Shown in pieces: positions 1 to 6,460 of a stretch of DNA of 11,176 nucleotides; the first letter of the stretch is position 1; every line of letters begins with the position of its first letter. The stretch is taken from positions 112,907-124,082 of the forward strand of contig MU646901.1 in assembly GCA_026770585.1 (NCBI GenBank), written 5' to 3'. Origin of the DNA: Baffinella frigidus. Taxonomy: Eukaryota; Cryptophyceae; Cryptomonadales; Baffinellaceae. The translations under genes and the position numbers were made by a program. The notes below the pieces were generated by a model. It did no database searches. It was not told the DNA's origin and worked only from the letters and a program-made list of their open reading frames with translations.

Positions 1-430
1 AGCCCTCTCTTTGGGCTTTTCTCGCCGTGGATCTGCGATCCATAGTTATCAGGTCCGGCACTGTGTTCCGGCCCTGGCGGCGAGTTTTGGGCTCTTCGAG
101 CGCTCCCCTTTCCGCATAGCAATCAATCGATTACCAACTCTAAGAAGTGTGATGTACAAGCATGAGACACGATCAACCGAGCGCAAATGCTGTGTATGAA
201 TCCACTCCACCAATCTACTCCATCGAGTAGCCCCGCCCGCCAACAGCTAAATGTTGCTATAGGAGGTTTGGTCGGCCTGGCACTGAAGGTACATTTAACT
301 CAAGCCAGGGGCACTCTCTCGATGGAACCACAACAATATGCACGCCGCGCGTAGCAATAGCTTTACACTCGTTCCACATCAGGCCCTACTAAACTTTACG
401 TAGTTGACTTAGCCCGGGGCTTTAAGTTGA
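1..430. other. Left-edge DNA without a recognisable gene
   Basis: Short open frames of about 60 codons exist on both strands, but none shows a known motif, the strong third-position GC bias of the real genes here, or a plausible splice structure. I see no dispersed repeat of this window in it either. It may be intergenic or intronic sequence. Confidence 0.4.
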
Positions 431-431
431 C

Positions 432-514
432 GTAGGGCCCTACAGTAGGCCTATGCCTAGGGCCCTATGGTCGTCCTAGGGGGATGACGTTTTCTTGTAA
501 TCGAGGTATCCCTG
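432..514. mobile_element. Truncated TA-MITE (family A, right half)
   Basis: The piece holds the family core (CCTACAGTAGGC then CTAGGGCCCTATGG) and a decayed right end, TCGAGGTATCCCTG, followed by TA. The left terminal repeat is missing. A related right end followed by the same TACGGC occurs at about 4139-4171. Confidence 0.65.
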
Positions 515-581
515 TACGGCATTGCCTAGGACCTCCTACCGCAGGCCGAGACTTTTTGGTCCTAGGATCCCTCGGCCTACG
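515..581. repeat. Partial copy of foldback element D
   Basis: One arm (TACGGCATTGCCTAGG), a short loop and part of the other arm (CTCGGCCTACGG) match the complete foldback element at 7996-8151. The loop, ACTTTTTGGTCCTAGGATC, is the reverse complement of the loop there, which is what an inverted copy of a palindrome would show. It directly abuts the truncated MITE on its left. Confidence 0.7.
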
Positions 582-599
582 GTTTGGGGTGTGGGGTGT

Positions 600-671
600 G
601 GGGGTTTCTCGGTGCGCTGTTGTCCGACGATCGCGCTGAAACTTTCAATCCGGGGGTTTCTCGGTGCGCTG
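600..671 (+). repeat. Short direct repeat, two copies 52 bp apart
   Basis: The 20-base word GGGGGTTTCTCGGTGCGCTG occurs at 600-619 and again at 652-671. The DNA between is not itself repetitive. The function is unknown and it may be a small tandem duplication. Confidence 0.6.
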
Positions 672-774
672 AGCAGGATGCGCGCATCACCATGTACGAG
701 GGCTCGAGCCCTAGAGCAGAAACAGGTCTCGTACATGTCTACATGAACTTCGTAGGAACTTCGTACGAGGTCAT

Positions 775-803
775 CACAATTTACCAAATATTGGTAAATT
801 GTG
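775..803. repeat. Perfect 13-bp inverted repeat with 3-bp loop
   Basis: CACAATTTACCAA is followed by ATA and then its exact reverse complement. It is AT-rich, so the RNA hairpin would be of modest stability. No T-run follows and no gene ends nearby, so a terminator role is not supported. Confidence 0.6.
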
Positions 804-876
804 TAGTAAATTTCCAAGGACGCATGAGCCTCTGTCGTGCCCGTGTTCGTTGTGGTCGTGTCCGGGCGCGGCCCCG

Positions 877-894
877 TATTTTAAAATATTAATA
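877..894 (+). promoter_or_regulatory. AT-rich TATA-like block upstream of gene copy 1
   Basis: TATTTTAAAATATTAATA stands out from GC-rich surroundings about 200 bp before the ATG of the first gene copy. Its right part, AATATTAATA, recurs in the matching place upstream of the inverted copy (6461-6475). The duplicated block seems to start at about this point, so the duplication may have carried the core promoter. The promoter role is inference. Confidence 0.3.
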
Positions 895-1090
895 CCAGGT
901 TTTTCCAGTTGAGAGACGCAGACTCAGTCAGCAGAGGGCCGTCAGCAGGTATTTACTACAGCCATCATCTTCTTTTTTTGGAACCCTAGGCCTCAGTCCT
1001 AGACCTGTTTCTGCTCTAGAGCTGGGGTCACAGTGGGGTGGCTTGTTAAAAAAGATTCTGTCGCGTCTCCTTCAATTATTCAACACAGAG

Positions 1091-1657
1091 ATGGCAAACA
1101 CGCACACGGTAGGACGCGCCGCGGCGCTCCTCCCGCGCCGCGTCAGGGCGATCGCGACGTGGTTCCGCAAGGAGGAGACGGCCGTGTCGAACAGCAAGGC
1201 CGAAAGCAACTGCGCAAGACACGCCCCCCTCGTCCTCGAGATCGACAGCACCCTCACGGGCCTGGTCGACTCGCACAGCAACGACAGCGAGATCGACAGC
1301 ACCCTCACGGGCCTGGTCGACTCGCACAGCAACGACAGCGCAGGGCGCCCGCCCTTCAGCGGCACCCCGGGCGAGGAGGGTAGGAAGGTCAAGATGGAGG
1401 CCCTCAACGGATGCATCCTTGTCGACGTCGCCAGCAATGTCGACGTGGTCAAGCCGTCGACCCTAAGCAACGACGAGGTGTGGGACGAGATGCGGCGCCG
1501 GTTCCGGACCGCGCACAGGGTTGAGGACGCCCCCGCTGCCCGGGCGTCAAGCGGCGGCGCGGTCGTCGCTCCCGCTCAGGAGAATGTCCGGGACTCGAAG
1601 GGGGCGCACTCGAAGCCTGAAGTGTGGATGTGGGGTCCTCCTCCCTGGCAGATGTGA
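1091..1657 (+). CDS. Unknown 188-residue protein, copy 1
   Basis: I do not recognise this protein. It starts MANTHT, has a basic stretch containing LLPRR and WFRKEE, a serine- and aspartate-rich segment, a hydrophobic stretch (GCILVDVASNVDVV), a charged helix-like stretch (DEVWDEMRRRFR) and a tryptophan- and proline-rich end (WMWGPPPWQM). No signal peptide or membrane segment is evident. Third codon positions are strongly G/C, as expected of real coding DNA. The ATG at 1091 is preferred over the one at 1043 because upstream sequence aligned between the two copies falls in different frames, so it is probably untranslated. Compared with copy 2 it lacks 21 codons after MANTHT and carries a 17-codon tandem duplication; both changes keep the frame. 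Elsewhere there are 12 amino-acid differences. Confidence 0.75.
   Translation: MANTHTVGRAAALLPRRVRAIATWFRKEETAVSNSKAESNCARHAPLVLEIDSTLTGLVDSHSNDSEIDSTLTGLVDSHSNDSAGRPPFSGTPGEEGRKVKMEALNGCILVDVASNVDVVKPSTLSNDEVWDEMRRRFRTAHRVEDAPAARASSGGAVVAPAQENVRDSKGAHSKPEVWMWGPPPWQM
1238..1339 (+). repeat. 51-bp in-frame tandem duplication inside gene copy 1
   Basis: Two identical 51-bp units (1238-1288 and 1289-1339) each encode EIDSTLTGLVDSHSNDS. The inverted gene copy has one unit only, so the second arose in this copy or was lost from the other. Perfect identity of the units points to a recent event. Confidence 0.93.
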
Positions 1658-1748
1658 GAGTGGGTGGCAGCCTGTGCGTGTTAATACATGATTCACCTCA
1701 AAAAGATTTCTCTGTGTCGCCGCTGCGTCTTGTGGGTCCTATCTCACT

Positions 1749-1786
1749 CGCGCGCGCGCGCTCGCTCGCTCGCGCGCGCTCTCTCC
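1749..1786. repeat. GC/CGCT simple repeat in the gene 3' flank
   Basis: This is an alternating CG/GC run mixed with CGCT units. Arm 2 carries a shorter, different version (about 5578-5604: GA repeats around GCGCGCGCGC). It is an unstable microsatellite present in both arms but diverged in length. Confidence 0.8.
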
Positions 1787-1925
1787 TGGTGCTTGAGTGA
1801 CAGGTCTGCGGTGAGGGAAGGGAAGTGCTGCAAGAGGTGGTGTTGGACCCAACCTCACACCTTGAACCGAAGCCCCCAACCCCTGAACGTTGAACCCTCA
1901 CCCCCGGCTCCGAGGCAGGCAGATA

Positions 1926-1966
1926 CAGGTGTACATGTACCTCGCTCATAAGAAAGCGTCTCCCCC
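1926..1966. mobile_element. Half MITE (family A, left end), older than the duplication
   Basis: After TA comes CAGGTGTACATGTACCTCG, then CTCATAAGAAAGCG, the left end of the family. Arm 2 has the same half at the corresponding place (about 5402-5440), so it was there before duplication. A complete MITE later inserted at its broken end. Confidence 0.75.
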
Positions 1967-1968
1967 TA

Positions 1969-2085
1969 CAGGGGTACCTCACTCATAAGAAAGCGTAACC
2001 CCCCTAGGACCACCATAGGTCCCTGGGCATAGCCCTACTGTAGGGTCCTAGGGAGGGGCGGTTTCTTATGAGCGAGGTACCCCTG
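1969..2085. mobile_element. Complete TA-MITE, 117 bp, arm 1 only
   Basis: Ends CAGGGGTACCTCACTCATAA and the inverse of CAGGGGTACCTCGCTCATAA are flanked by TA on both sides (1967-1968 and 2086-2087). The interior is itself a weak palindrome, so the whole unit can fold into one hairpin. Arm 2 is empty here: it reads CCCCCTCTTAGGGCACTT with a single TA. This proves both insertion and the TA target duplication. No coding capacity. Confidence 0.95.
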
Positions 2086-2133
2086 TAGGGCACTTGAGCA
2101 CAGGGATGCCCCGCCGAACACCCTTGCATAGGG

Positions 2134-2223
2134 TGTGATCCGAAAGGAAGCATGGCTTTTCTGCAGAACCAGTTCCGGTGTCCGCCTATGTTGGGAGCTC
2201 GAAGAACCTAAAGGACCTAAAGG
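2134..2223 (+). repeat. 90-bp dispersed repeat (family B), copy inserted in arm 1
   Basis: Runs from TGTGATCCGAAAGG to GACCTAAAGG. By eye it is identical, base for base, to the reverse complement of 7206-7295. Arm 2 lacks it at the matching place. It is flanked by GGG on both sides, a possible 3-bp target duplication. Diverged relatives occur at about 2700-2790, 2852-2905 (minus), 3358-3395 and 6891-7000. Confidence 0.88.
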
Positions 2224-2245
2224 GAAACACCCTTGTCTCACCCTA

Positions 2246-2314
2246 CAGGGATACCTCGCCCCAAATCCGTTGCGGGTTCTTAAGTTTGGGGTTCTGGCAC
2301 ACGAGGTATCCCTG
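2246..2314. mobile_element. 69-bp element with CAGGGATACCTCG ends
   Basis: Terminal inverted repeats CAGGGATACCTCG are flanked by TA at 2244-2245 and 2315-2316. The arm 2 copy (5194-5327) is 134 bp, so this one looks like an internal deletion. Its ends resemble family A MITEs except at one base. No coding capacity. Confidence 0.82.
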
Positions 2315-2316
2315 TA

Positions 2317-2457
2317 CATGCAGGCCCATAGAAAGCGTACATGCAGGCCTATCTAAAAAAAGCGCCTCTTCCTCTAGGGCCCTACAGTAGGGCTATGCCT
2401 AAGGCCCTAGGGTGGTCCTTGGGGGTGGGGCGTTGTCTTGTGAGCGAGGTACTCCTG
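2317..2457. mobile_element. Worn TA-MITE (family A) with lost left end
   Basis: The right end, GCGAGGTACTCCTG followed by TA, and the CCTACAGTAGGGCTATGCC core identify the family. The left end is replaced by a GTACATGCAGGCC motif occurring twice in this arm (once in arm 2), which suggests a small tandem duplication. The arm 2 counterpart is 5075-5191. Confidence 0.75.
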
Positions 2458-2540
2458 TAGCGCACAGTGGAGGCTGTGCACGAACGAGGTACAGTGGTTA
2501 CTCGAAAATAAGGTCCACCACGCCGTAGGAGCCTACAGTA

Positions 2541-2658
2541 CAGGGGTACCTCGCTCATAAAAAAACGACCCCCCCCCTAGGACCACCATAGGGCCCTAGA
2601 CATAGTCCTACTGTAGGGTCATAGGGGGGGTTGGTTTCTGATGAGCGAGGTACCCCTG
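2541..2658. mobile_element. Complete TA-MITE, 118 bp, at the end of arm 1
   Basis: CAGGGGTACCTCGCTCATAA and its inverse (one mismatch, CTGATGAG) are flanked by TA at 2539-2540 and 2659-2660. Arm 2 has the empty site near 4172: read on the minus strand it is GCCTACAGTAGGCC, with a single TA. Similarity between the arms stops just beyond this site. Confidence 0.93.
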
Positions 2659-2699
2659 TAGGCTGATGCCTGTGGGCCTAGGACCACCCTACGAGCGAT

Positions 2700-2905
2700 G
2701 TGGGAAAATGCTTTCTCTGCAGATCCCTTCTACGGAACGGCGTGTCGTTGGCGTATGTTGGGAGAAATTAAAACCTAAAGGACCTAAAGGGGCCTTGTTT
2801 TCGAGAAACCCCTGTAAATGCGCGGCGGGTCGCCTCCTCTACAGCTGTGGGTACTTTGGGTTTTGAATGCTCCCAACATAGGCGGACACCTTGCCCTTCT
2901 GTGGA
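2700..2905. repeat. Two family B fragments in head-to-head orientation
   Basis: The plus-strand copy has CTTTCTCTGCAG, then TATGTTGGGAG, then CCTAAAGGACCTAAAGG. From 2852 the reverse complement carries CTTTCCACAGAAGGGC, CCTATGTTGGGAGCATT and AAAACC. They resemble the 6891-7000 copy more than the pair of identical 90-bp units. The pair may form a larger foldback with the unrelated 60 bp between. Confidence 0.6.
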
Positions 2906-3051
2906 AAGACTGAACTTACCTTCATTAGTCAACCACCGAGGCTCGTCACCTGTCCGACCGAGGCTCACACGGTAGAACCGGCTACAGGGGTATCTAGGCT
3001 ATTCCAGAACTCAAGAACACAGACCAGACCCCCTCCCCCCGTTTTCTTAAT

Positions 3052-3104
3052 TTAGTACCAGAGGGTTGACTAAATATTGCATTTATTTAACCCTCTGGTA
3101 CTAA
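3052..3104. repeat. Foldback element C, copy 1
   Basis: TTAGTACCAGAGGGTT opens and AACCCTCTGGTACTAA closes it, arms of about 24 bp with few mismatches and a short loop. The second copy is at 7557-7608. Both are preceded by TTTTCTTAA, so the repeat unit may extend further left. Confidence 0.75.
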
Positions 3105-3120
3105 TTTTTTTTCGTGGTTC

Positions 3121-3210
3121 GTGAGAAAACGCCCGCCTTCCGTTCCGTAATTATTTAAGAACTCAGTGAGAACGCCCGCCTCCCGTTCCTGATTTTTTAA
3201 GGAATTCAAC
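3121..3210 (+). repeat. 45-bp direct repeat, two copies
   Basis: GTGAGAA followed by CGCCCGCCT and CCGTTCC recurs at 3121 and 3166 with small differences. Each copy ends in an AT-rich TTTAA stretch. Confidence 0.6.
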
Positions 3211-3232
3211 CCCTCCACCCTGTTCCTTGTGT

Positions 3233-3435
3233 TTATCTCAGAAAAGGGATTCTTTGGTGCTTTGGTGGTGCTAAAATCCGTTTTCTTGAGTCAATTCCTA
3301 CACAAATTCGTCAACTTATTCTTTTCCCTTCGCATAAGTTGACAGATTTGAAGGGGGTGTTGGGAGAAATTAAAAAGTAAAGGACCTGAAGGAAATGACT
3401 TAAGAAAAGATTTTAGAATCCCTTTTCTGAGATAA
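3233..3435. repeat. 203-bp unit with perfect 21-bp inverted ends
   Basis: The 21 bases beginning TTATCTCAGAAAAGGG at 3233-3253 are the exact reverse complement of 3415-3435. Inside lies a second inverted repeat (about 3302-3350) with arms containing GTCAACTTA and TAAGTTGAC, plus a family B fragment near 3358-3395. A non-autonomous element is likely. I could not identify a clear target-site duplication. Confidence 0.6.
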
Positions 3436-3843
3436 GTGTGGACCGTTCCTTATCCCTCAAGTGGCGAGTAGGCTCACACGTCCTACCGTAGGGCCCAAGG
3501 ATCCTTTAGAACCAGCCCAGGACCTCTTGGGGGTCATTTTGACCACCTCGCCACTTAAGGGATACTAGCGGTACCCCTGTACATGTAGAGGTTTTCCCCA
3601 ATGTACGAAAGTCAGAAGTCGCGGGCAGTCAGAGACCTTGTGTGATGAATTTATTGGTACCATGAAATCATGAAATCTAGGTGCTACAGCGCGGATTCCC
3701 AACCATTCACGAGCAACAATGTCTGGGTTCAGGAAGCAGGGCCAGTTTCAACCGCAACCCCCCCCCAAAAGGTACAAGTGTAGGGTGCACACACGTGAAC
3801 CACCCTGCAGGTGCCCCAAAACCACTGCAGTAAAATTTGAAAG

Positions 3844-3920
3844 TTGCACCACTCGGGAACCCGTTTTTCTCGTGAAGTGTTGGCATGTTTTTTGGCCCGA
3901 AAATTCGCCAGCTCCATTCG
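3844..3920 (-). repeat. 77-bp repeat, inverted relative to 4455-4531
   Basis: Its reverse complement matches 4455-4531 with scattered mismatches: GAATGGAGCTGGCGAATTT, a middle run of A, then GGTTCCCGAGTGGTGCAA. The other copy sits inside the 818-bp transposon, so that element may have picked up or donated this piece. Confidence 0.75.
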
Positions 3921-3970
3921 CCAGGGGGTTAAGCGATGTGAGGCCCATTTTGGGGGGGGGGCACCCACAG

Positions 3971-4138
3971 AATCCGGTCGGTCGCTGTTTTCTTAACTCC
4001 TCACAAATCCCGAGAATCCGGTCGGTCGACGTTCTCTTAAAAATAAGAAAACGGAGGGAGAATCCGGTCGCTGTCTTTTTCTTAAGATTAAGAAAACGCA
4101 GGGGTCAGATCCGGTGCGTTTCAGTTTTCTTGAGAAGC
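3971..4138 (+). repeat. Degenerate ~46-bp tandem repeat, four units
   Basis: Units begin AATCCGGTCGG at 3971, AATCCGGTCGG at 4015, AATCCGGTCGC at 4061 and GATCCGGTGCG at 4108, and each is followed by a TTTTCTTAA-like segment. A related single unit lies before foldback C at about 7530-7555. Confidence 0.75.
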
Positions 4139-4454
4139 GCTTTCTTGTCAACGAGGTATCCCGGTACGGCCTACTGTAGGCTCCTACGGCGTGGTGGACC
4201 TTATTTTCGACTAACCCCTGTACCTCGTTCGTGCACAGCCTCCACTGTGCGCTACAGGCCTTACTCGATTACAAGGTCACACAATACAAGGTCACACACT
4301 GGACACTCCGATGTGGACCTTAATTATTTAAGGTCCGCACACTGACTGCTTTTTTGTGGACCTTAAATTTAAGGTCGCACACACTGACTGCTTTTCGTGT
4401 GTGACCTTACAACAGCGAAAGGAAATTGGTCTTTAGAGTGCTTACCCCCCCGAA

Positions 4455-4531
4455 GAATGGAGCTGGCGAATTTGTGGGTCCAAAAAAATGTCAACATTTC
4501 CCAGGAAAAACTGGGTTCCCGAGTGGTGCAA
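4455..4531 (+). repeat. 77-bp repeat inside the 818-bp transposon
   Basis: The partner of 3844-3920 in opposite orientation, with roughly one mismatch in seven. A 148-codon open frame (4397-4843) runs across it but is not supported by composition or similarity to anything I know. Confidence 0.7.
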
Positions 4532-4653
4532 GTGAAAAAAATTCATCTACATGTACATGTACTGTACAGTGTATTCAGTGCAACCCCCAATAAAAAAATC
4601 CAAAATCATCGGGACTCGCCGTACAAACTGTGTCTTGAGAAAGCGTGCCTCCT

Positions 4654-4824
4654 ATGCCCTCCGCCCTGCTCTTCCCTCGGCATGGGTTCATTCTCACACG
4701 GGTCCCCGATTGTGGACATTCACATGGTCAAAACCCGCCTCGGGAGGGGGGCGAGGAGGAGAGCGAGGATTCACAGGAAGATGTTCCCCTTGCTCGGAGG
4801 AAGAGGAAGGTTGCACCGGTCTAA
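4654..4824 (+). pseudogene. Possible captured or residual C-terminal coding piece
   Basis: This is a 56-codon frame inside the 818-bp element. Its C-terminal half is strongly biased: an acidic run (EGGEEESEDSQEDVPL), then a basic cluster (ARRKRKV) resembling a nuclear localisation signal, then APV and a stop. AATAAA, a classic polyadenylation hexamer, overlaps the stop region at 4823-4828. This looks like the 3' end of a nuclear protein gene, either a transposase remnant or a captured host exon. An in-frame TGA at 4636 limits it upstream. Low-complexity residues can arise by chance, so the call is tentative. Confidence 0.3.
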
Positions 4825-5074
4825 TAAAGGACAGCCGAGCTGATCACGTGTCTTGGTTGTACATGTAGATGTACTGAATTCAAGGTCCGCACACACTCGT
4901 CGTTCGCGAACCTTGATGAATTTAAGGTCATTTAAGGTCACACACTGACTGCTTTTCTGTGGACCTTAAATTTAAGGTCACACACACTGACTGCTTTCCT
5001 GTGGACCTTAAATTTAAGGTCACACACACTGACTGCTCAAAAGTGTGTGACCTTGTAATCGAGTAAGCCCTGTA

Positions 5075-5191
5075 CAGGAGTACCTCGCTCACAAGACAAC
5101 GCCCCCCCCCGCCAGGACCACCTTAGGGCCTCAGGCATAGCCCTGCTGTAGGGCCCTAGGAGGAGGGGCTTTTTTTAGATAGGCCTGCATG
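5075..5191. mobile_element. Worn TA-MITE (family A), arm 2
   Basis: Left end CAGGAGTACCTCGCTCACAA, core GGGCCTCAGGCATAGCCC and CTGTAGGGCCCTAGG. The right end has decayed into an AT-rich stretch and GCCTGCATG. It corresponds to 2317-2457 in arm 1, where the retained end faces the same flank. The 818-bp transposon inserted at the TA on its left edge. Confidence 0.8.
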
Positions 5192-5193
5192 TA

Positions 5194-5327
5194 CAGGGAT
5201 ACCTCGTGTACAAGAACCCGTAACTGTGAGCCTCGGGTGTGGGCCTTGGCCGGCGCGGCCTCTCTCCTCCTAAGCGGGGTCTCAGTAACTTGCGAACCCG
5301 CGCCGGATTTGGGGCGAGGTATCCCTG
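5194..5327. mobile_element. 134-bp element with CAGGGATACCTCG ends
   Basis: Inverted ends CAGGGATACCTCGTGTACAA and CGAGGTATCCCTG. The left flank is TA; the right flank is now TG, so that duplication has mutated. Interior inverted segments (CGGGTT near both ends) suggest a hairpin. The arm 1 copy (2246-2314) is a shortened version. Confidence 0.82.
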
Positions 5328-5696
5328 TGAGGTGAGACAAGGATGTTTTTGCCCGATGCAAGGGTGTTCGGCGGGGCATCCCTGTTCGGAAGTGCCCTAA
5401 GAGGGGGCGATTTCTTATGAGCGAGATACTCCTGTATCTGCCTTCCTGAGAGCTGGTGGTTAGGGTTCAAGGTTCAGGGGTTGGGGGTTAGGGTTCAAGG
5501 TGTGAGGTTGGGTCCAACACCACCTCTTGCAGCACTTCCCTTCCCTCCCCCCAGACCTGTCACTCAAGCACCAGGAGAGAGAGAGCGCGCGCGCGAGAGA
5601 GAGACAGGAGACACCAAGCAAGGCGCAGCGGCGACACAGAGAAATCTCTTTTGAGGTGAATCATGTATTTACACGCACATGCTGCCACCCAAGCTC

Positions 5697-6275
5697 TCAC
5701 ATCTGCCAGGGAGGAGGTCCCCACATCCACACTTCAGGCTTCGAGTGCGCCCCCTTCGAGTCCCGGGCGTTCTCCTGAGCGGGAGCGACGACCGCGCCGC
5801 CGCTCGACGCCCGGGTAGCGGGGGCGTCCTCAACCTTGTGCGCGGCCCGGAACCGGCGCCGCATCTCCTCCCACACCTCGTCGTTGCTTAGGGTCGACGG
5901 CTTGACCACGTCGACATTGCTGGCGACGTCGACAAGGATGCATCCGTTGAGGGCCTCCATCTTGACCTTCCTGCCCTCCTGGCCCGGGGTGCCGCTGAAG
6001 GGCGGGCGCCCTGCGCTGTCGTTGCTGTGCGAGTCGACCAGGCCCGTGAGGGTGCTGTCGATCTCGAGGACGAGGGGGGCGTGTTTTGCGCAGATGCTTT
6101 CGGCCTTGCTGTTCGACACGGCCTTCTCCTCCTTGCGGAACCACATCGCGATCGCCGTGACGCGGCGCGGGAGGAGCGCCGCGGCGCACCCCACCGAGCG
6201 CGTCGGCGCCTCGAAGGCGTCATCGTGAGTCGCGGAGCAATGCACCATCTTGCCCTGCGTGTGCGTGTTTGCCAT
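5697..6275 (-). CDS. Unknown 192-residue protein, copy 2 (fuller copy)
   Basis: Intact single-exon frame, not recognised. After MANTHT it has 21 residues missing from copy 1 (with HCSATHDDAFEAP), then the shared body: LLPRRVTAIAMWFRKEE, one EIDSTLTGLVDSHSNDS unit, GRKVKMEALNGCILVDV, DEVWEEMRRRFRAAHKVED and the end PEVWMWGPPPWQM. Four cysteines are spread through it. Third positions are mostly G/C. Across the aligned 171 codons I count 12 amino-acid changes and about 6 silent changes between the copies, so constraint looks weak, but both frames are open and their large indels are multiples of three. The start at 6275 is chosen because upstream homology with copy 1 is not in a common frame. The protein shows no clear membrane segment. 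Confidence 0.78.
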   Translation of the reverse strand: MANTHTQGKMVHCSATHDDAFEAPTRSVGCAAALLPRRVTAIAMWFRKEEKAVSNSKAESICAKHAPLVLEIDSTLTGLVDSHSNDSAGRPPFSGTPGQEGRKVKMEALNGCILVDVASNVDVVKPSTLSNDEVWEEMRRRFRAAHKVEDAPATRASSGGAVVAPAQENARDSKGAHSKPEVWMWGPPPWQM

Positions 6276-6460
6276 CTGTGTGTTGAATTTGAGAGGAGAG
6301 ACGCGAGAATCTTTTTTAAAAGCTGAGCCTCCTGAGGCCTCTCCAGCCCTAGAGCTCAAAAACAGGTCTAGGCTCGAGGCCTAGGGTTGGCACCTAGCAA
6401 GATGGCTGTAGTAATTATACATTTACTACACTTTGCGTCTTTCAAGTGAAAAAAAACTTT

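Larger units (their letters stand above)
880..2538 (+). repeat. Arm 1 of a gene-containing inverted duplication
   Basis: Read forward, this block matches the reverse complement of 4173-6475 in order: AT-rich upstream block, 5' flank, ORF, 3' flank (GC dinucleotide tract, then a stretch ending in a CCCTAA-like run), half MITE, and the segment with GCCGAACACCCTTGCAT. It continues through the small element with CAGGGATACCTCG ends and a worn MITE, and ends at GCCTACAG. Insertions present only in this arm are the MITE at 1969-2085 and the 90-bp repeat at 2134-2223. Another MITE lies just past its end at 2541-2658. Confidence 0.88.
2661..4172. other. Spacer between the inverted arms: repeats, no gene seen
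   Basis: About 1.5 kb with variable composition. It contains family B fragments facing each other (2700-2790 and 2852-2905), a foldback at 3052-3104, a 45-bp direct repeat at 3121-3210, an inverted-repeat unit at 3233-3435 and a 46-bp degenerate tandem repeat at 3971-4138. A 208-codon open frame at 3719-4345 runs through these repeats and into the 818-bp transposon, so I do not call it a gene. Confidence 0.6.
4255..5072. mobile_element. 818-bp non-autonomous TIR transposon with subterminal repeat arrays
   Basis: The ends read inward as CAGG, C or G, then CTTACTCGATTACAAGG; TA flanks both sides (4253-4254 and 5073-5074). Arm 1 has the uninterrupted site, GCGCTACAGGAGTACC on the minus strand, with one TA. 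Just inside both ends are tandem ~40-bp units (about 4268-4396 and 4925-5055). Each unit is a small hairpin opening TTTAAGGTCACACA, containing CACTGACTGC and closing TGTGGACCTTAAA; the TGACTGC core keeps the same orientation at both ends. Such subterminal arrays are typical transposase-binding regions, but that role is inferred. No transposase is encoded. The target TA is the one bordering an older MITE. Confidence 0.9.

Noticed and set aside
944-970. ACAGCCATC motif upstream of both gene copies, slightly like a dinoflagellate spliced leader
   Set aside because: Too few matches to the 22-base leader, and the shared sequence extends far upstream, which argues against a leader acquired by retroposition.
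1072-1470. Minus-strand frame of 132 codons and other frames overlapping gene copy 1 and copy 2
   Set aside because: They are shadows of the GC-rich ORF in other frames. The chosen frame is the one conserved with frame-preserving indels in both copies.
2135-2390. Short frames (about 70 codons) across MITEs and the 90-bp repeat
   Set aside because: Similar peptides appear wherever these repeats lie, in several frames. They are transposon read-through, not genes.
3719-4345. 208-codon open frame on the plus strand
   Set aside because: It runs through a dispersed 77-bp repeat, a four-unit tandem repeat, a MITE end and into the 818-bp transposon. It has no known motif and no coding-like third-position bias.
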